64,000 bases of DNA from Lelliottia jeotgali (GTDB taxonomy: Bacteria; Pseudomonadota; Gammaproteobacteria; Enterobacterales; Enterobacteriaceae), in NCBI GenBank assembly GCA_002271215.1, contig CP018628.1, positions 744,001-808,000 of the forward strand, in the 5' to 3' direction. Both the position numbers and the translations under genes were made by a program. Within the stretch, counting starts at the first letter, position 1, and the number at the start of each line of letters is the position of its first letter. Shown here one piece after another: positions 22,551 through 35,160 of this stretch. A model generated the notes under the pieces. The model saw nothing but the letters and a program-made list of their open reading frames with translations. It had not been told where the DNA came from and did not search any database.

Positions 22551-23009
22551 ATGTTCCGTGGGGCGGCGTTAGTTAATCTCGACAGCAAAGGACGTTTATC
22601 GGTACCAACCCGATATCGCGATCTGCTGATCGAAAACGCTTCTGGTCAAATGGTTTGCACCATTGACATCAACCACCCCTGCCTGCTGCTTTACACCTTG
22701 CCCGAATGGGAAATTATTGAGCAAAAGCTGTCGCGACTGTCGAGCATGAACCCGCAGGAACGCCGCGTGCAGCGGTTGTTATTGGGACATGCCAGTGAAT
22801 GTCAGATGGACAATGCAGGGCGATTATTGATAGCGCCTGTGTTGCGGCAACATGCCGGTCTGACGAAAGAAGTGATGCTGGTCGGGCAGTTCAATAAGTT
22901 TGAACTGTGGGATGAAACGACCTGGTATCAACAGGTCAAGGAAGATATCGACGCTGAGCAGTCAGAATCCGCAGTGTTGTCGGATCGATTGCAGGACTTG
23001 TCTCTATAA
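22551..23009 (+). CDS. mraZ: Transcriptional regulator MraZ
   Basis: MraZ binds direct repeats in the mra promoter region and represses the dcw cluster. The ATG at 22551 ([16 protein letters not shown]) gives 152 residues, the E. coli length. An in-frame start 12 codons upstream lies in the operator and was rejected. Two SpoVT-AbrB-type domains are seen at about 5-52 and 81-124, the second with the core [13 protein letters not shown]. The next gene begins three bases after the stop. Confidence 0.96.
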   Translation: MFRGAALVNLDSKGRLSVPTRYRDLLIENASGQMVCTIDINHPCLLLYTLPEWEIIEQKLSRLSSMNPQERRVQRLLLGHASECQMDNAGRLLIAPVLRQHAGLTKEVMLVGQFNKFELWDETTWYQQVKEDIDAEQSESAVLSDRLQDLSL

Positions 23010-23011
23010 AT

Positions 23012-23953
23012 ATGATGGAAAATTTTAAACATACTTCGGTGCTACTGGATGAGGCCGTCAACGGCCTGAATATTCGTCCTGATGGCATCTATATCGATGG
23101 AACATTTGGTCGCGGTGGTCACTCGCGTCTGATCCTCTCCCAACTGGGAGCGGAAGGTCGCTTACTGGCAATCGATCGCGATCCGCAGGCTATTGCCGTG
23201 GCGAAGACTATCGATGATCCACGCTTTTCCATCGTCCACGGACCTTTCTCTGCGCTGGCTGATTATGTCGCTGAGCGCGGCCTGACGGGCAAGATCGACG
23301 GAATCCTTCTCGATCTTGGCGTCTCTTCTCCACAGCTTGATGATGCAGAACGCGGTTTTTCCTTTATGCGTGACGGGCCGCTGGATATGCGTATGGACCC
23401 GACGCGCGGCCAGTCTGCTGCCGAGTGGCTGCAAACGGCTGACGAAGCGGATATTGCGTGGGTAATTAAAACCTTCGGCGAAGAGCGTTTCGGCAAACGC
23501 ATTGCGCGCGGCATCGTTGAGCGTAACCGCATCGAACCGATGACGCGCACTAAAGAGCTGGCAGAAGTTGTTACGGCGGCCACGCCGGTCAAAGACAAAT
23601 TCAAACATCCTGCGACCCGTACCTTCCAGGCGGTGCGCATCTGGGTAAACAGTGAACTGGAGGAGATAGAGCAGGCGCTAAAAAGCTCGCTCGGCGTACT
23701 GGCCCCCGGTGGGCGTTTATCCATCATCAGCTTCCACTCGCTGGAAGACCGTATTGTGAAGCGCTTTATGCGTGAGCAAAGCCGCGGTCCTCAAGTGCCA
23801 GCTGGGCTGCCGATGACGGAAGAACAACTCAGGAAACTGGGCGGTCGTCAGCTGCGAGCATTAGGCAAGATGATGCCGGGCGAAGAAGAGGTGGCAGAGA
23901 ATCCACGTGCCCGTAGTTCAGTGCTGCGTATTGCAGAAAGGACGAACGCATGA
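23012..23953 (+). CDS. rsmH: 16S rRNA m4C1402 methyltransferase RsmH
   Basis: RsmH (MraW) methylates N4 of C1402 in 16S rRNA using S-adenosylmethionine. The 313-residue protein starts [16 protein letters not shown]. The SAM-binding loop [15 protein letters not shown] lies at about 28-42, and the catalytic-domain motif [20 protein letters not shown] lies at about 100-120. It overlaps ftsL by four bases (ATGA). Confidence 0.97.
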   Translation: MMENFKHTSVLLDEAVNGLNIRPDGIYIDGTFGRGGHSRLILSQLGAEGRLLAIDRDPQAIAVAKTIDDPRFSIVHGPFSALADYVAERGLTGKIDGILLDLGVSSPQLDDAERGFSFMRDGPLDMRMDPTRGQSAAEWLQTADEADIAWVIKTFGEERFGKRIARGIVERNRIEPMTRTKELAEVVTAATPVKDKFKHPATRTFQAVRIWVNSELEEIEQALKSSLGVLAPGGRLSIISFHSLEDRIVKRFMREQSRGPQVPAGLPMTEEQLRKLGGRQLRALGKMMPGEEEVAENPRARSSVLRIAERTNA

Positions 23954-24315
23954 TCGGCAGAGTAGCAGAGACCTTAAGCAAGGTTAAAGGATCGTTAGGA
24001 AGCAACGAGCGCCATGCCTTGCCTGGCGTGATCGGCGACGATCTCTTGCGGTTTGGGAAGCTGCCACTCTGCCTGTTCATTTGCATTATTGTGACGGCTG
24101 TGACGGTGGTGACCACCGCACACCATACCCGTTTATTAACCGCGCAGCGCGAACAGATGGTTCTGGAACGTGATGCGCTGGATATCGAATGGCGAAATTT
24201 GATTCTTGAAGAAAACGCGCTCGGCGATCATAGCCGGGTTGAACGGATCGCAACGGAAAAGCTGCAATTGCAGCATGTTGATCCTTCTCAGGAAAATATC
24301 GTAGTACAAAAATAA
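23950..24315 (+). CDS. ftsL: Cell division protein FtsL
   Basis: FtsL is a bitopic inner membrane protein that joins FtsQ and FtsB in the divisome and helps activate FtsWI. It has 121 residues, the E. coli length. There is a cytoplasmic N-terminus, one membrane segment at about 35-57 ([17 protein letters not shown]), then a periplasmic coiled coil with leucine-rich heptads (about 62-105). Its start overlaps the rsmH stop by four bases. Confidence 0.96.
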   Translation: MIGRVAETLSKVKGSLGSNERHALPGVIGDDLLRFGKLPLCLFICIIVTAVTVVTTAHHTRLLTAQREQMVLERDALDIEWRNLILEENALGDHSRVERIATEKLQLQHVDPSQENIVVQK

Positions 24316-24330
24316 GGGAACACGCGACGC

Positions 24331-26097
24331 ATGAGAGCAGCGGCGAAAACGCAAAAACCGAAACGTCAGGAAGAACAAGCCAACTTTGTGAGTTGGCGTT
24401 TTGCGTTGCTTTGTGGCTGTATTTTACTGGCGCTGGTTTTCCTGCTGGGTCGTGCGGCGTGGTTGCAGATTATCGCCCCTGACATGCTGGTGCGTCAGGG
24501 GGACATGCGCTCCCTGCGCGTCCAGGAAGTGGCGACATCACGCGGTTTGATAACCGATCGTTCCGGTCGTCCACTGGCGGTGAGTGTGCCGGTGAAAGCG
24601 ATCTGGGCCGACCCGAAAGAGCTGCATGATGCGGGTGGCGTGACGCTCGATAACCGCTGGAAAGCGCTGGCCGATGCGCTAAAAATGCCGCTCGATCAGA
24701 TGGCGGCTCGCGTGAACGCTAACCCGAAAGGACGCTTTATCTATCTGGCGCGTCAGGTGAACCCTGACATGGCCGACTACATCAAAAAATTGAAACTGCC
24801 GGGCATTCATCTGCGCGAAGAATCACGCCGTTATTACCCGTCGGGAGAAGTGACCGCTCACCTCATTGGTTTTACAAACGTGGATAGCCAGGGGATTGAA
24901 GGGGTCGAAAAAAGCTTTGATAAATGGCTGACCGGCCAGCCGGGTGAACGCGTGGTGCGTAAAGACCGCTACGGTCGTGTTATCGAGGATATCTCCTCAA
25001 CCGACAGCCAGGCCGCGCACAACCTCGCGCTGAGCATCGACGAGCGCCTGCAGGCGCTGGTCTACCGTGAACTGAACAACGCCGTGGCTTTCAACAAAGC
25101 CGAATCCGGCAGCGCCGTGCTGGTGGATGTCAGCACCGGCGAAGTGCTGGCGATGGCCAACAGCCCGTCCTATAACCCGAACAACCTGACCGGCACGCAG
25201 AAAGATGTCATGCGTAACCGCACCATTACTGACGTCTTTGAGCCTGGTTCTACCGTTAAACCGATGGTGGTGATGACCGCACTTCAGCGCGGTATCGTCA
25301 ATGAAAGTACCGTTCTGAATACCATACCTTACCGAATCAACGGCCATGAAATCAAAGACGTGGCGCGTTATAGCGAATTGACCCTGACGGGGGTTTTGCA
25401 GAAGTCGAGTAACGTCGGTGTTTCTAAGCTGGCGTTAGCGATGCCGTCCTCAGCGTTGGTAGATACTTACTCACGTTTTGGGCTAGGAAAGGCGACCAAT
25501 TTGGGGTTGGTCGGAGAACGCAGTGGCTTATATCCTCAAAAACAACGGTGGTCTGACATAGAGAGGGCCACCTTCTCTTTCGGCTATGGGCTAATGGTAA
25601 CGCCGTTACAGTTAGCGCGAGTCTATGCAACGATTGGCAGCTATGGCGTTTATCGCCCGCTGTCGATTACCAAAGTTGATCCACCGGTTCCGGGGGAGCG
25701 AATCTTCCCGGAAGCGACGGTGCGTACCGTCGTTCATATGATGGAAAGCGTCGCCCTGCCGGGCGGCGGTGGCGTGAAGGCCGCCATCAAAGGCTATCGC
25801 ATCGCGATTAAAACCGGTACCGCGAAAAAAGTGGGGCCGGATGGCCGCTACATCAACAAATACATTGCTTATACCGCAGGCGTTGCGCCTGCCAGTAATC
25901 CGCGTTTTGCGCTGGTGGTCGTCATTAACGATCCACAGGCGGGTAAATACTACGGCGGCGCCGTTTCCGCGCCAGTGTTCGGTGCCATCATGGGCGGTGT
26001 GTTACGTACCATGAACATCGAACCTGATGCGCTGGCCACGGGCGATAAAAATGAATTCGTAACTAATCAAGGCGAGGGAACAGGTGGCAGATCGTAA
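24331..26097 (+). CDS. ftsI: Septal peptidoglycan transpeptidase FtsI (PBP3)
   Basis: FtsI cross-links septal peptidoglycan and is the target of aztreonam and cephalexin. The 588-residue protein has a single N-terminal membrane anchor (about 24-45), a pedestal domain, and a transpeptidase domain with catalytic serine S307 in STVK, SSN at about 359-361 and KTG at about 494-496. No four-residue insertion of the kind linked to resistance near residue 333 is present. Codons about 367-436 use rare synonyms, unlike the rest of the gene. It overlaps murE by 14 bases. Confidence 0.97.
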   Translation: MRAAAKTQKPKRQEEQANFVSWRFALLCGCILLALVFLLGRAAWLQIIAPDMLVRQGDMRSLRVQEVATSRGLITDRSGRPLAVSVPVKAIWADPKELHDAGGVTLDNRWKALADALKMPLDQMAARVNANPKGRFIYLARQVNPDMADYIKKLKLPGIHLREESRRYYPSGEVTAHLIGFTNVDSQGIEGVEKSFDKWLTGQPGERVVRKDRYGRVIEDISSTDSQAAHNLALSIDERLQALVYRELNNAVAFNKAESGSAVLVDVSTGEVLAMANSPSYNPNNLTGTQKDVMRNRTITDVFEPGSTVKPMVVMTALQRGIVNESTVLNTIPYRINGHEIKDVARYSELTLTGVLQKSSNVGVSKLALAMPSSALVDTYSRFGLGKATNLGLVGERSGLYPQKQRWSDIERATFSFGYGLMVTPLQLARVYATIGSYGVYRPLSITKVDPPVPGERIFPEATVRTVVHMMESVALPGGGGVKAAIKGYRIAIKTGTAKKVGPDGRYINKYIAYTAGVAPASNPRFALVVVINDPQAGKYYGGAVSAPVFGAIMGGVLRTMNIEPDALATGDKNEFVTNQGEGTGGRS

Positions 26098-27571
26098 TTT
26101 GCGCGACCTTCTTGCTCCGTGGGTGCAATCGCTACCTGCGCGGGCACTGCGAGAGATGGTACTCGACAGCCGTGTGGCTGCATCGGGCGATCTTTTTGTA
26201 GCAGTAGTCGGTCATCAGGCGGACGGGCGTCGTTATATCCCGCAGGCGATAGCGCAAGGTGTAGCTGCCATTATTGCTGAGGCAAAAGATGAAGCAACCG
26301 ATGGTGAAGTCCGTGAAATGCACGGTGTTCCGGTCATCTATCTCAGCCAGTTAAATGAGCGTCTTTCCGCCCTGGCGGGACGTTTTTATGATGAACCCTC
26401 TGACCAGCTGCGTCTGGTTGGCGTGACGGGCACCAACGGTAAAACCACCACCACGCAGCTGATGGCGCAGTGGGCCGAACTGCTGGGCGAAACCAGCGCG
26501 GTGATGGGTACCGTCGGTAACGGTCTGTTGGGCAAAGTGAATCCGACGGAAAATACCACCGGTTCTGCGGTCGACGTGCAGCACGTGCTGGCGGGTCTGG
26601 CAGGGCAGGGCGCGACCTTTGCCGCGATGGAAGTCTCTTCTCACGGGTTGGTCCAGCATCGTGTCGCCGCGCTGAAATTTGCGGCGTCGGTATTCACCAA
26701 CCTGAGCCGCGATCACCTCGATTATCACGGCGATATGGAAAGCTACGAAGCGGCGAAATGGCTGCTGTACTCCACGCACCACTGCGGCCAGGCGATTGTT
26801 AACGCTGATGACGAAGTGGGTCGTCGCTGGCTGGCTAAGCTGCCGGATGCGGTTGCGGTGTCGATGGAAGACCATATTAATCCGAACTGTCATGGCCGTT
26901 GGCTGAAAGCTACGGACGTGAAGTACCACGACAGCGGCGCGACGATCCGCTTCGACTCCAGCTGGGGCGAAGGCGAAATTGAAAGCCGCCTGATGGGCGC
27001 ATTTAACGTCAGCAATTTACTGCTGGCACTGGCAACGCTGCTGGCGCTGGAGTACCCGCTGGCGGATCTGCTGAAAACCGCCGCGCGTCTGCAACCTGTT
27101 TGTGGGCGTATGGAAGTGTTTACCGCGCCGGGCAAACCGACGGTAGTGGTTGATTATGCCCACACCCCGGACGCGCTGGAAAAAGCGCTGCAAGCGGCGC
27201 GTCTGCACTGCACGGGTAAACTGTGGTGTGTCTTCGGCTGCGGCGGCGATCGCGACAAAGGTAAACGCCCACTGATGGGGGCGATTGCCGAAGAGTTCGC
27301 GGATATTCCTGTTGTGACCGACGACAACCCGCGTACCGAAGAGCCGCGCGCGATCATCAACGATATTCTCGCCGGCATGATTGATGCTGGCCGCGCACGT
27401 GTGATGGAAGGCCGCGCAGAAGCAGTCACGAATACCATCATGCAGGCCAAAGAGAACGACGTGGTGCTGTTGGCCGGTAAAGGCCACGAAGATTACCAGA
27501 TTGTCGGCGCACGTCGTCTCGACTATTCCGACCGCGTTACCGCGGCCCGTCTGCTGGGAGTGGTAGCATGA
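26084..27571 (+). CDS. murE: UDP-MurNAc-L-Ala-D-Glu:meso-diaminopimelate ligase
   Basis: MurE adds meso-diaminopimelate to the peptidoglycan precursor in the cytoplasm. The GTG start at 26084, inside the end of ftsI, gives [14 protein letters not shown] and 495 residues, the E. coli length. The ATP loop GTNGKTTT lies at 116-123, and the diaminopimelate-specific DNPR motif lies near 413-416. It overlaps murF by four bases. Confidence 0.97.
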   Translation: MADRNLRDLLAPWVQSLPARALREMVLDSRVAASGDLFVAVVGHQADGRRYIPQAIAQGVAAIIAEAKDEATDGEVREMHGVPVIYLSQLNERLSALAGRFYDEPSDQLRLVGVTGTNGKTTTTQLMAQWAELLGETSAVMGTVGNGLLGKVNPTENTTGSAVDVQHVLAGLAGQGATFAAMEVSSHGLVQHRVAALKFAASVFTNLSRDHLDYHGDMESYEAAKWLLYSTHHCGQAIVNADDEVGRRWLAKLPDAVAVSMEDHINPNCHGRWLKATDVKYHDSGATIRFDSSWGEGEIESRLMGAFNVSNLLLALATLLALEYPLADLLKTAARLQPVCGRMEVFTAPGKPTVVVDYAHTPDALEKALQAARLHCTGKLWCVFGCGGDRDKGKRPLMGAIAEEFADIPVVTDDNPRTEEPRAIINDILAGMIDAGRARVMEGRAEAVTNTIMQAKENDVVLLAGKGHEDYQIVGARRLDYSDRVTAARLLGVVA

Positions 27572-28926
27572 TTAGCTTAACGCTAAGCCAGGCTGCTTCT
27601 GTGCTCAAGGGCGAGCTGCAGGGTCAGGATCTGACTATTGATGCCGTCACGACCGACACCCGCAAAATCACCGCGGGCTGTCTGTTTGTGGCGCTGAAAG
27701 GCGAGCGCTTTGATGCGCACGATTTTGCCGACCAGGCGAAAGAAAACGGCGCGGGCGCACTGCTTGTCAGCCGCAAGCTGGATATCGACCTGCCGCAGAT
27801 TGTGGTGAAAGACACCCGTCTGGCGTTTGGTGAGCTGGCGGCGTGGGTTCGTCAGCACGTTCCGGCACGCGTAGTCGCGCTGACCGGTTCTTCTGGCAAG
27901 ACCTCCGTAAAAGAGATGACGGCGGCTATCCTGAGCCAGTGTGGCAACACGCTGTACACCGCAGGCAACCTGAATAACGACATTGGTGTGCCAATGACGC
28001 TGCTGCGTCTGACCAAAGAATATGACTACGCCGTGATTGAATTAGGCGCCAACCACCAGGGCGAAATCGCCTGGACCGTCGGTCTGACGCGTCCGGAAGC
28101 GGCGTTAGTCAACAATCTGGCTGCAGCACATCTTGAAGGTTTTGGTTCGCTGGAAGGCGTGGCGAAAGCCAAAGGTGAGATTTACACCGGTCTGCCGACA
28201 GACGGTATCGCCATCATGAATGCCGATAACAACGACTGGCTGAACTGGAAAGAGGTGATTGGCTCGCGCAAAACCTGGCGTTTTTCGCCAAATGCCGCCA
28301 ACAGCGACTTTACGGCGACCAATATCCATGTGACCTCGCACGGCACCGAATTTACGTTGCAAACCCCCACGGGTGGCGTTGATGTTTTACTCCCGCTGCC
28401 GGGCCGCCACAATATCGCTAACGCCCTGGCCGCTGCCGCGTTGTCGATGGCGGTCGGCGCCACGCACGAGGCGATCAAAACGGGTCTGGCAAATCTGCAA
28501 GCAGTACCAGGACGTCTGTTCCCGGTCCAACTGGCGGAAAACAAGCTGCTACTGGATGACTCCTACAATGCCAACGTCGGTTCCATGACCGCCGCAGTGC
28601 AAGTGCTATCAGAAATGCCGGGCTATCGCGTGATGGTCGTGGGCGATATGGCAGAACTGGGTGTCGAGAGCGAAGCCTGTCATATCCAGGTCGGCGAAGC
28701 GGCGAAAGCTTCAGGAATTGATCGTGTATTGAGCGCCGGAACCTTGAGCCAGGCGATTAGCCAGGCGAGTGGCGTCGGTGAACATTTCGCTGATAAATCG
28801 GCGCTGATTACGCGCCTTAAAACACTGGTAGAAGAACACCAAATTGTGACGGTTTTAGTGAAAGGTTCACGTAGTGCCGCCATGGAAGAGGTTGTGCACG
28901 CATTACAGGAGAACGGAACATGTTAG
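27568..28926 (+). CDS. murF: UDP-MurNAc-tripeptide:D-Ala-D-Ala ligase
   Basis: MurF adds the D-Ala-D-Ala dipeptide to complete the UDP-MurNAc-pentapeptide. The protein has 452 residues, with the ATP loop GSSGKT at 107-112 and further Mur ligase motifs ([23 protein letters not shown]). It starts within the murE stop region (ATGA) and overlaps mraY by seven bases. Confidence 0.97.
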   Translation: MISLTLSQAASVLKGELQGQDLTIDAVTTDTRKITAGCLFVALKGERFDAHDFADQAKENGAGALLVSRKLDIDLPQIVVKDTRLAFGELAAWVRQHVPARVVALTGSSGKTSVKEMTAAILSQCGNTLYTAGNLNNDIGVPMTLLRLTKEYDYAVIELGANHQGEIAWTVGLTRPEAALVNNLAAAHLEGFGSLEGVAKAKGEIYTGLPTDGIAIMNADNNDWLNWKEVIGSRKTWRFSPNAANSDFTATNIHVTSHGTEFTLQTPTGGVDVLLPLPGRHNIANALAAAALSMAVGATHEAIKTGLANLQAVPGRLFPVQLAENKLLLDDSYNANVGSMTAAVQVLSEMPGYRVMVVGDMAELGVESEACHIQVGEAAKASGIDRVLSAGTLSQAISQASGVGEHFADKSALITRLKTLVEEHQIVTVLVKGSRSAAMEEVVHALQENGTC

Positions 28927-30002
28927 TTTGGCTGGCCGAACATTTGGTCAAATATTATTCAGGCTTTAACGTCTTTTCCTATCTGACGTTTCGCGCCATC
29001 GTCAGCCTGCTGACCGCGCTGTTCATCTCTTTGTGGATGGGCCCGCGCATGATCGCCCGTCTGCAAAAACTCTCTTTTGGCCAGGTTGTGCGTAACGACG
29101 GCCCAGAATCGCACTTCAGCAAACGCGGTACGCCAACGATGGGCGGGATCATGATCCTGACCGCCATTGTTGTCTCCGTTCTGCTGTGGGCTTATCCGTC
29201 AAACCCGTACGTCTGGTGTGTTCTGACCGTTCTCATCGGCTACGGAATTATCGGTTTTGTTGATGACTATCGCAAAGTGGTGCGCAAAGACACTAAGGGT
29301 CTGATTGCGCGCTGGAAATACTTCTGGATGTCGGTCATTGCGCTGGGTGTAGCCTTCGCGCTTTACCTGGCAGGGAAAGACACTCCGGCCACTGAGCTGG
29401 TGGTGCCGTTCTTTAAAGACGTGATGCCACAGCTGGGTCTGTTCTACATCCTGCTGGCCTACTTCGTGATTGTCGGTACCGGCAACGCCGTGAACCTGAC
29501 CGATGGCCTGGATGGCCTGGCGATTATGCCCACCGTCTTTGTGGCCGGTGGTTTTGCGCTGGTGGCGTGGGCGAGCGGTAACATGAACTTTGCCAGTTAC
29601 CTGCACATTCCGTATTTGCGTCACGCCGGTGAACTGGTGATCGTCTGCACGGCGATTGTTGGTGCTGGCCTCGGCTTCTTATGGTTCAACACCTATCCGG
29701 CGCAGGTCTTTATGGGCGACGTCGGTTCGCTGGCACTGGGCGGGGCGCTCGGCATCATCGCTGTACTGCTGCGTCAGGAGTTCCTGCTGGTGATCATGGG
29801 CGGCGTGTTTGTGGTTGAAACTCTTTCGGTGATTTTGCAGGTCGGCTCCTTCAAGCTGCGCGGTCAGCGCATCTTCCGTATGGCGCCGATTCACCATCAC
29901 TATGAGCTGAAAGGCTGGCCAGAACCGCGCGTCATTGTGCGCTTCTGGATTATTTCGCTGATGCTGGTCCTGATTGGCCTGGCCACGCTGAAGGTACGTT
30001 AA
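28920..30002 (+). CDS. mraY: Phospho-MurNAc-pentapeptide translocase MraY
   Basis: MraY transfers phospho-MurNAc-pentapeptide to undecaprenyl phosphate, forming lipid I at the inner membrane. The 360-residue protein has about ten membrane helices. The catalytic region includes the aspartate pair in GFVDDYRK (about 115-116), the [10 protein letters not shown] segment (about 190-200) and the [11 protein letters not shown] loop (about 324-334). ATG at 28920 lies within the end of murF. Confidence 0.97.
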   Translation: MLVWLAEHLVKYYSGFNVFSYLTFRAIVSLLTALFISLWMGPRMIARLQKLSFGQVVRNDGPESHFSKRGTPTMGGIMILTAIVVSVLLWAYPSNPYVWCVLTVLIGYGIIGFVDDYRKVVRKDTKGLIARWKYFWMSVIALGVAFALYLAGKDTPATELVVPFFKDVMPQLGLFYILLAYFVIVGTGNAVNLTDGLDGLAIMPTVFVAGGFALVAWASGNMNFASYLHIPYLRHAGELVIVCTAIVGAGLGFLWFNTYPAQVFMGDVGSLALGGALGIIAVLLRQEFLLVIMGGVFVVETLSVILQVGSFKLRGQRIFRMAPIHHHYELKGWPEPRVIVRFWIISLMLVLIGLATLKVR

Positions 30003-30004
30003 TC

Positions 30005-31321
30005 ATGGCAGATTACCAGGGTAAAAAAGTCGTTATCATCGGGTTAGGCCTTACGGGGCTTTCCTGCGTGGACTTTTTCCTCGGGCGCGGCGTCACGCCG
30101 CGTGTGATGGATACGCGTGTTTCTCCGCCTGGTCTGGACAAGTTGCCAGAACAGGTTGAACGCCACCTTGGTGGTCTGAATGATACTTGGCTGCTTGACG
30201 CCGATCTGATTGTTGCCAGCCCTGGTATGGCGCTGGCGCATCCGTCCTTAAGCGCGGCGGCGGATGCAGGCGTTGAGATTGTCGGCGATATCGAACTGTT
30301 TTGCCGTGAAGCCCAGGCGCCGATTGTGGCGATTACCGGCTCTAACGGGAAAAGCACGGTCACGACGCTGGTCGGCGATATGGCAAAAGCGGCGGGCGTG
30401 AACGTCGGTGTCGGCGGCAATATCGGCCTGCCAGCGCTGATGCTGCTCGATCCGGCGCGCGAGTTGTATGTGCTTGAACTCTCCAGCTTCCAACTGGAGA
30501 CCACTTCCAGTCTGCAGGCCGTGGCGGCGACGATCCTGAACGTAACGGAAGATCATATGGATCGCTATCCGTTTGGGTTGCAGCAGTATCGCGCGGCCAA
30601 ACTGCGCGTCTATGAAAATGCAAAAGTCTGCGTGGTGAATGCGGACGATGCGTTAACCATGCCGGTGCGCGGCGCCGATGAGCGCTGCATCAGTTTTGGC
30701 GTGAATATGGGTGACTATCACCTGAATCACCAGCAGGGCGAAACCTGGCTGCGCGTTAAAGGCGAAAAAGTGCTGAACGTGAAAGAGATGAAGCTTTCCG
30801 GACAACACAACTACACCAATGCCCTGGCGGCACTGGCGCTGGCGGATGCCGCAGGTTTACCGCGTGCTTCCAGCCTGAAGGCCCTGACCACCTTTACCGG
30901 CCTGGCGCATCGCTTCCAGCTGGCGCTGGAACACAACGGCGTGCGCTGGATTAACGATTCTAAAGCCACCAACGTGGGCAGTACCGAAGCCGCACTAAAC
31001 GGATTGCGCGTCGATGGCACGCTCTACCTCCTGCTCGGCGGCGACGGTAAATCAGCGGATTTCTCCTCCCTGAAGCACTATCTGAAGGGCGATAACATTC
31101 GTTTGTACTGCTTTGGTCGCGATGGCGCTGAGCTGGCGGACCTACGTCCAGAGATTGCGGTGCAAACCGAAACAATGGAACAGGCGATCCGCCTGATTGC
31201 GCCTCAGGTCAAAGCGGGCGATATGGTGCTGCTGTCGCCAGCGTGCGCCAGCCTCGACCAGTTTAAGAATTTCGAACAGCGTGGTGATCTCTTTACCCGC
31301 CTCGCGAGGGAGTTAGGCTGA
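30005..31321 (+). CDS. murD: UDP-MurNAc-L-Ala:D-Glu ligase
   Basis: MurD adds D-glutamate to UDP-MurNAc-L-alanine. The 438-residue protein has an N-terminal nucleotide-binding domain ([12 protein letters not shown]), the ATP loop GSNGKST at 112-118 and the conserved histidine motif AHRFQ (about 300-304). The stop overlaps the ftsW start by one base. Confidence 0.97.
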   Translation: MADYQGKKVVIIGLGLTGLSCVDFFLGRGVTPRVMDTRVSPPGLDKLPEQVERHLGGLNDTWLLDADLIVASPGMALAHPSLSAAADAGVEIVGDIELFCREAQAPIVAITGSNGKSTVTTLVGDMAKAAGVNVGVGGNIGLPALMLLDPARELYVLELSSFQLETTSSLQAVAATILNVTEDHMDRYPFGLQQYRAAKLRVYENAKVCVVNADDALTMPVRGADERCISFGVNMGDYHLNHQQGETWLRVKGEKVLNVKEMKLSGQHNYTNALAALALADAAGLPRASSLKALTTFTGLAHRFQLALEHNGVRWINDSKATNVGSTEAALNGLRVDGTLYLLLGGDGKSADFSSLKHYLKGDNIRLYCFGRDGAELADLRPEIAVQTETMEQAIRLIAPQVKAGDMVLLSPACASLDQFKNFEQRGDLFTRLARELG

Positions 31322-32565
31322 TGCGTTTATCTCTCCCTCGCCTGAGAATGCCGCGTATGCCGGGATCGCGTATCTTTGGCTGGCTGTTTGCGGCGCTGAA
31401 AGGCTGGGTGATGGGCTCGCGGGATAAAGATTCCGATAGCCTGGTGATGTATGACCGTGCGCTGCTGTGGTTCACGTTGGGCCTGGCGGCGGTCGGTTTC
31501 ATCATGGTGACTTCGGCTTCGATGCCTGTCGGGCAGCGTCTGGCGAACGATCCTTTCCTGTTCGCCAAACGTGACGGTTTGTACATCATCCTCGCATTCT
31601 GTCTGGCGATGATTACCTTGCGTTTGCCGATGGAGTTCTGGCAGCGCCACAGTACCGCGATGCTGATTGCTTCCATCATCATGCTGCTGATCGTATTGGT
31701 GGTGGGGAGCTCGGTTAACGGTGCATCGCGCTGGATTGCCTTCGGCCCGCTGCGTATCCAGCCAGCGGAATTTACCAAGTTGTCGCTGTTTTGCTATCTC
31801 GCCAACTACCTGGTGCGCAAGGTCGATGAAGTGCGAAATAACCTGCGCGGCTTCTTAAAACCGATGGGTGTGATTCTGGTGCTGGCAGTTCTTTTGCTGG
31901 CGCAGCCTGACCTCGGTACGGTAGTCGTACTGTTCGTGACCACGCTGGCAATGCTGTTCCTGGCGGGCGCGAAACTGTGGCAGTTCATCGCCATCATCGG
32001 GATGGGGATTTCGGCAGTGGTCCTGCTGATCCTCGCCGAGCCGTATCGTATTCGCCGCGTGACCTCTTTCTGGAACCCTTGGGAAGATCCATTTGGCAGC
32101 GGTTATCAGCTGACTCAGTCTCTGATGGCGTTTGGGCGAGGCGAGGTTTGGGGCCAGGGGCTGGGCAATTCAGTGCAAAAACTGGAGTATTTACCCGAGG
32201 CACATACCGACTTCATCTTCTCCATTATTGGGGAAGAACTGGGTTATATCGGTGTGGTACTGGCACTTTTAATGGTATTCTTCGTCGCTTTCCGCGCCAT
32301 GTCGATTGGCCGAAAAGCGCTGGAAATCGATCACCGCTTCTCAGGTTTCCTGGCCTGCTCAATTGGTATCTGGTTTAGCTTCCAGGCATTGGTCAACGTT
32401 GGCGCGGCAGCCGGTATGCTGCCGACAAAGGGCCTGACGTTGCCGTTGATCAGTTACGGTGGTTCGAGTCTGTTGATCATGTCGACAGCGATTATGTTCT
32501 TGTTACGTATAGATTATGAGACGCGTCTGGAAAAAGCCCAGGCGTTTACACGAGGTTCACGATGA
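31321..32565 (+). CDS. ftsW: Septal peptidoglycan polymerase FtsW
   Basis: FtsW is the SEDS-family glycosyltransferase that works with FtsI at the septum. The 414-residue protein has a cytoplasmic N-terminus of about 45 residues followed by ten membrane helices. The conserved SEDS segments [34 protein letters not shown] and [14 protein letters not shown] are intact. It overlaps murG by four bases. Confidence 0.97.
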   Translation: MRLSLPRLRMPRMPGSRIFGWLFAALKGWVMGSRDKDSDSLVMYDRALLWFTLGLAAVGFIMVTSASMPVGQRLANDPFLFAKRDGLYIILAFCLAMITLRLPMEFWQRHSTAMLIASIIMLLIVLVVGSSVNGASRWIAFGPLRIQPAEFTKLSLFCYLANYLVRKVDEVRNNLRGFLKPMGVILVLAVLLLAQPDLGTVVVLFVTTLAMLFLAGAKLWQFIAIIGMGISAVVLLILAEPYRIRRVTSFWNPWEDPFGSGYQLTQSLMAFGRGEVWGQGLGNSVQKLEYLPEAHTDFIFSIIGEELGYIGVVLALLMVFFVAFRAMSIGRKALEIDHRFSGFLACSIGIWFSFQALVNVGAAAGMLPTKGLTLPLISYGGSSLLIMSTAIMFLLRIDYETRLEKAQAFTRGSR

Positions 32566-33626
32566 ATCAACCGAAGCGGTTAATGGTGATGGCGGGCGGC
32601 ACCGGCGGACATGTTTTCCCTGGGCTCGCGGTTGCGCACCATTTAATGGATCAAGGCTGGCAAGTTCGCTGGCTCGGAACCGCCGATCGCATGGAAGCCG
32701 ATCTGGTGCCAAAGCACGGTATCGAGATCGACTTTATTCGGATTTCAGGCTTACGTGGCAAAGGTATCAAAGCTCAGCTGCTAGCTCCGGTGCGCATCTT
32801 CAATGCCTGGCGTCAGGCGCGCGCAATCATGAAGCGCTTTAAACCTGATGCGGTGCTGGGTATGGGCGGGTACGTTTCCGGTCCGGGCGGATTGGCTGCC
32901 TGGTCGCTGGGCATTCCGGTTGTGCTTCATGAGCAGAACGGTATTGCCGGGTTGACCAATAAATGGCTGGCAAAAATTGCCACCAAAGTGATGCAGGCTT
33001 TCCCTGGCGCGTTTCCGAAAGCGGACGTGGTGGGCAATCCGGTGCGCGTTGATGTGCTGGCGTTACCGCTACCGCAGGAGCGCCTGATCGGGCGCGAAGG
33101 CCCGGTGCGGGTGTTAGTCGTCGGCGGCTCGCAGGGCGCACGTATTCTGAACCAGACGCTTCCGCAGGTTGCGGCAAAACTGGGCGACAGCGTGACCATC
33201 TGGCATCAGAGCGGGAAGGGCGGGCAGCAAACGGTTGAACAGGCTTATGCCGAGGCGGGCCAGCCACAGCATAAAGTCACTGAATTTATTGACGACATGG
33301 CAGCGGCGTATGCCTGGGCCGATGTCGTGGTGTGTCGTTCCGGTGCGCTGACGGTGAGTGAAATTGCCGCCGCGGGTTTACCAGCGGTGTTTGTGCCTTT
33401 CCAGCACAAAGACCGGCAGCAGTACTGGAACGCGTTGCCGCTTGAGAAAGCCGGTGCCGCCAAAATTTTTGAACAGCCACAGTTTACCGCTGACGCAGTC
33501 GCTACCACCCTTGCGGGCTGGAATCGTGCGACGCTGCTGGAAATGGCCGAACGCGCGCGCGCGACGGCGATCCCGGATGCGACCGAGCGGGTGGCAAATG
33601 AAGTGAGCCTGGCAGCAAAGGCTTAA
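32562..33626 (+). CDS. murG: UDP-GlcNAc:lipid I N-acetylglucosaminyltransferase
   Basis: MurG adds GlcNAc to lipid I to form lipid II on the inner face of the membrane. The GT-B-fold protein has 354 residues, one less than E. coli. The glycine-rich [10 protein letters not shown] motif lies at about 13-22, [10 protein letters not shown] near 102-111 and VVGGSQGA near 187-194. It starts within the ftsW stop (ATGA). A 58-base gap separates it from murC. Confidence 0.97.
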   Translation: MNQPKRLMVMAGGTGGHVFPGLAVAHHLMDQGWQVRWLGTADRMEADLVPKHGIEIDFIRISGLRGKGIKAQLLAPVRIFNAWRQARAIMKRFKPDAVLGMGGYVSGPGGLAAWSLGIPVVLHEQNGIAGLTNKWLAKIATKVMQAFPGAFPKADVVGNPVRVDVLALPLPQERLIGREGPVRVLVVGGSQGARILNQTLPQVAAKLGDSVTIWHQSGKGGQQTVEQAYAEAGQPQHKVTEFIDDMAAAYAWADVVVCRSGALTVSEIAAAGLPAVFVPFQHKDRQQYWNALPLEKAGAAKIFEQPQFTADAVATTLAGWNRATLLEMAERARATAIPDATERVANEVSLAAKA

Positions 33627-33684
33627 CCCTTGTAGCGCGTTTTGCGTTGCACGAATTTTTAGAAGTATCGATGGCGGTTAGAGA

Positions 33685-35160
33685 ATGAATACACAACAAC
33701 TGGCGAAACTGCGTTCAATCGTGCCCGAGATGCGTCGCGTCCGGCACATTCACTTCGTTGGCATCGGCGGCGCAGGTATGGGCGGTATTGCCGAAGTTTT
33801 AGCAAACGAAGGTTACCAGATCAGCGGTTCCGATCTGGCGCCGAATCCTGTTACGCAGCAGTTGGCGTCGCTTGGGGCGACTATCTATTTCAATCATCGC
33901 CCTGAAAACGTGCTCGATGCGAGTGTTGTTGTGGTCTCCAGCGCGATCTCTGCCGATAACCCGGAAATTGTCGCCGCGCATGAAGCGCGCATCCCGGTTA
34001 TTCGTCGTGCAGAAATGCTGGCTGAGCTGATGCGTTTTCGTCATGGCATCGCGGTTGCCGGTACGCACGGCAAAACCACGACCACGGCGATGGTCTCCAG
34101 CATTTATGCGGAAGCCGGTCTCGATCCGACATTTGTTAATGGCGGTCTGGTTAAAGCGGCGGGCGTTCATGCGCGCCTCGGCCACAGTCGTTATCTGATT
34201 GCGGAAGCTGATGAGAGCGACGCGTCGTTCCTGCATCTGCAGCCGATGGTAGCGATTGTCACCAATATCGAAGCTGACCACATGGATACTTACCAGGGTG
34301 ACTTCGAAAATTTAAAGCAGACGTTTATTAATTTCCTGCACAATTTGCCGTTTTATGGTCGTGCAGTGATGTGTGTGGACGATCCGGTCATTCGTGAATT
34401 ACTGCCACGTGTGGGTCGTCATATTACGACTTACGGTTTCAGTGACGATGCAGACGTGCGCGTAGAAGATTACACGCAACGGGGCGCCCAGGGACATTTC
34501 ACCCTGGTGCGTCAGGATAAAGCCCCGCTGCGCGTGACGCTGAACGCGCCGGGCCGCCACAATGCGCTCAACTCTGCTGCAGCGGTGGCGGTTGCCACTG
34601 AAGAAGGCATTGAAGACGAAGACATTTTACGTGCGCTGGAGAGTTTCCAGGGTACAGGACGGCGCTTCGATTTCCTCGGCGAATTCCCGCTGGAACCGGT
34701 AAACGGCAAAACGGGCACGGCGATGCTGGTGGATGACTACGGTCATCACCCGACTGAAGTGGATGCAACGATTAAAGCCGCGCGAGCAGGTTGGCCGGAC
34801 AGAAATCTGGTGATGGTATTCCAGCCGCACCGTTTCACGCGTACGCGCGACCTGTATGACGACTTCGCTAACGTGCTGTCTCAGGTGGATACGCTGCTGA
34901 TGCTGGACGTTTATTCAGCGGGTGAAACTCCGATTCCGGGCGCAGACAGTCGTTCCTTATGTCGTACTATCCGTGGACGCGGTAAGGTAGACCCGATTCT
35001 GGTCTCCGATCCGGCGCAAGTGGCTGAAATTCTGGCTCCTGTACTGACCGGTAACGATTTGATTCTGATTCAGGGTGCGGGAAATATCGGCAAAATCGCC
35101 CGTAACTTAGCGCAAATCAAACTGACGCCGCAAACCTCTGAGGATGAACGCAATGGCTGA
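33685..35160 (+). CDS. murC: UDP-MurNAc:L-alanine ligase
   Basis: MurC adds the first amino acid, L-alanine, to UDP-MurNAc. The 491-residue protein has the N-terminal Rossmann loop [12 protein letters not shown] (about 27-38) and the ATP loop GTHGKT at 126-131. The [11 protein letters not shown] and DDYGHHPTE segments of the Mur ligase core are intact. It overlaps ddlB by eight bases. Confidence 0.97.
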   Translation: MNTQQLAKLRSIVPEMRRVRHIHFVGIGGAGMGGIAEVLANEGYQISGSDLAPNPVTQQLASLGATIYFNHRPENVLDASVVVVSSAISADNPEIVAAHEARIPVIRRAEMLAELMRFRHGIAVAGTHGKTTTTAMVSSIYAEAGLDPTFVNGGLVKAAGVHARLGHSRYLIAEADESDASFLHLQPMVAIVTNIEADHMDTYQGDFENLKQTFINFLHNLPFYGRAVMCVDDPVIRELLPRVGRHITTYGFSDDADVRVEDYTQRGAQGHFTLVRQDKAPLRVTLNAPGRHNALNSAAAVAVATEEGIEDEDILRALESFQGTGRRFDFLGEFPLEPVNGKTGTAMLVDDYGHHPTEVDATIKAARAGWPDRNLVMVFQPHRFTRTRDLYDDFANVLSQVDTLLMLDVYSAGETPIPGADSRSLCRTIRGRGKVDPILVSDPAQVAEILAPVLTGNDLILIQGAGNIGKIARNLAQIKLTPQTSEDERNG

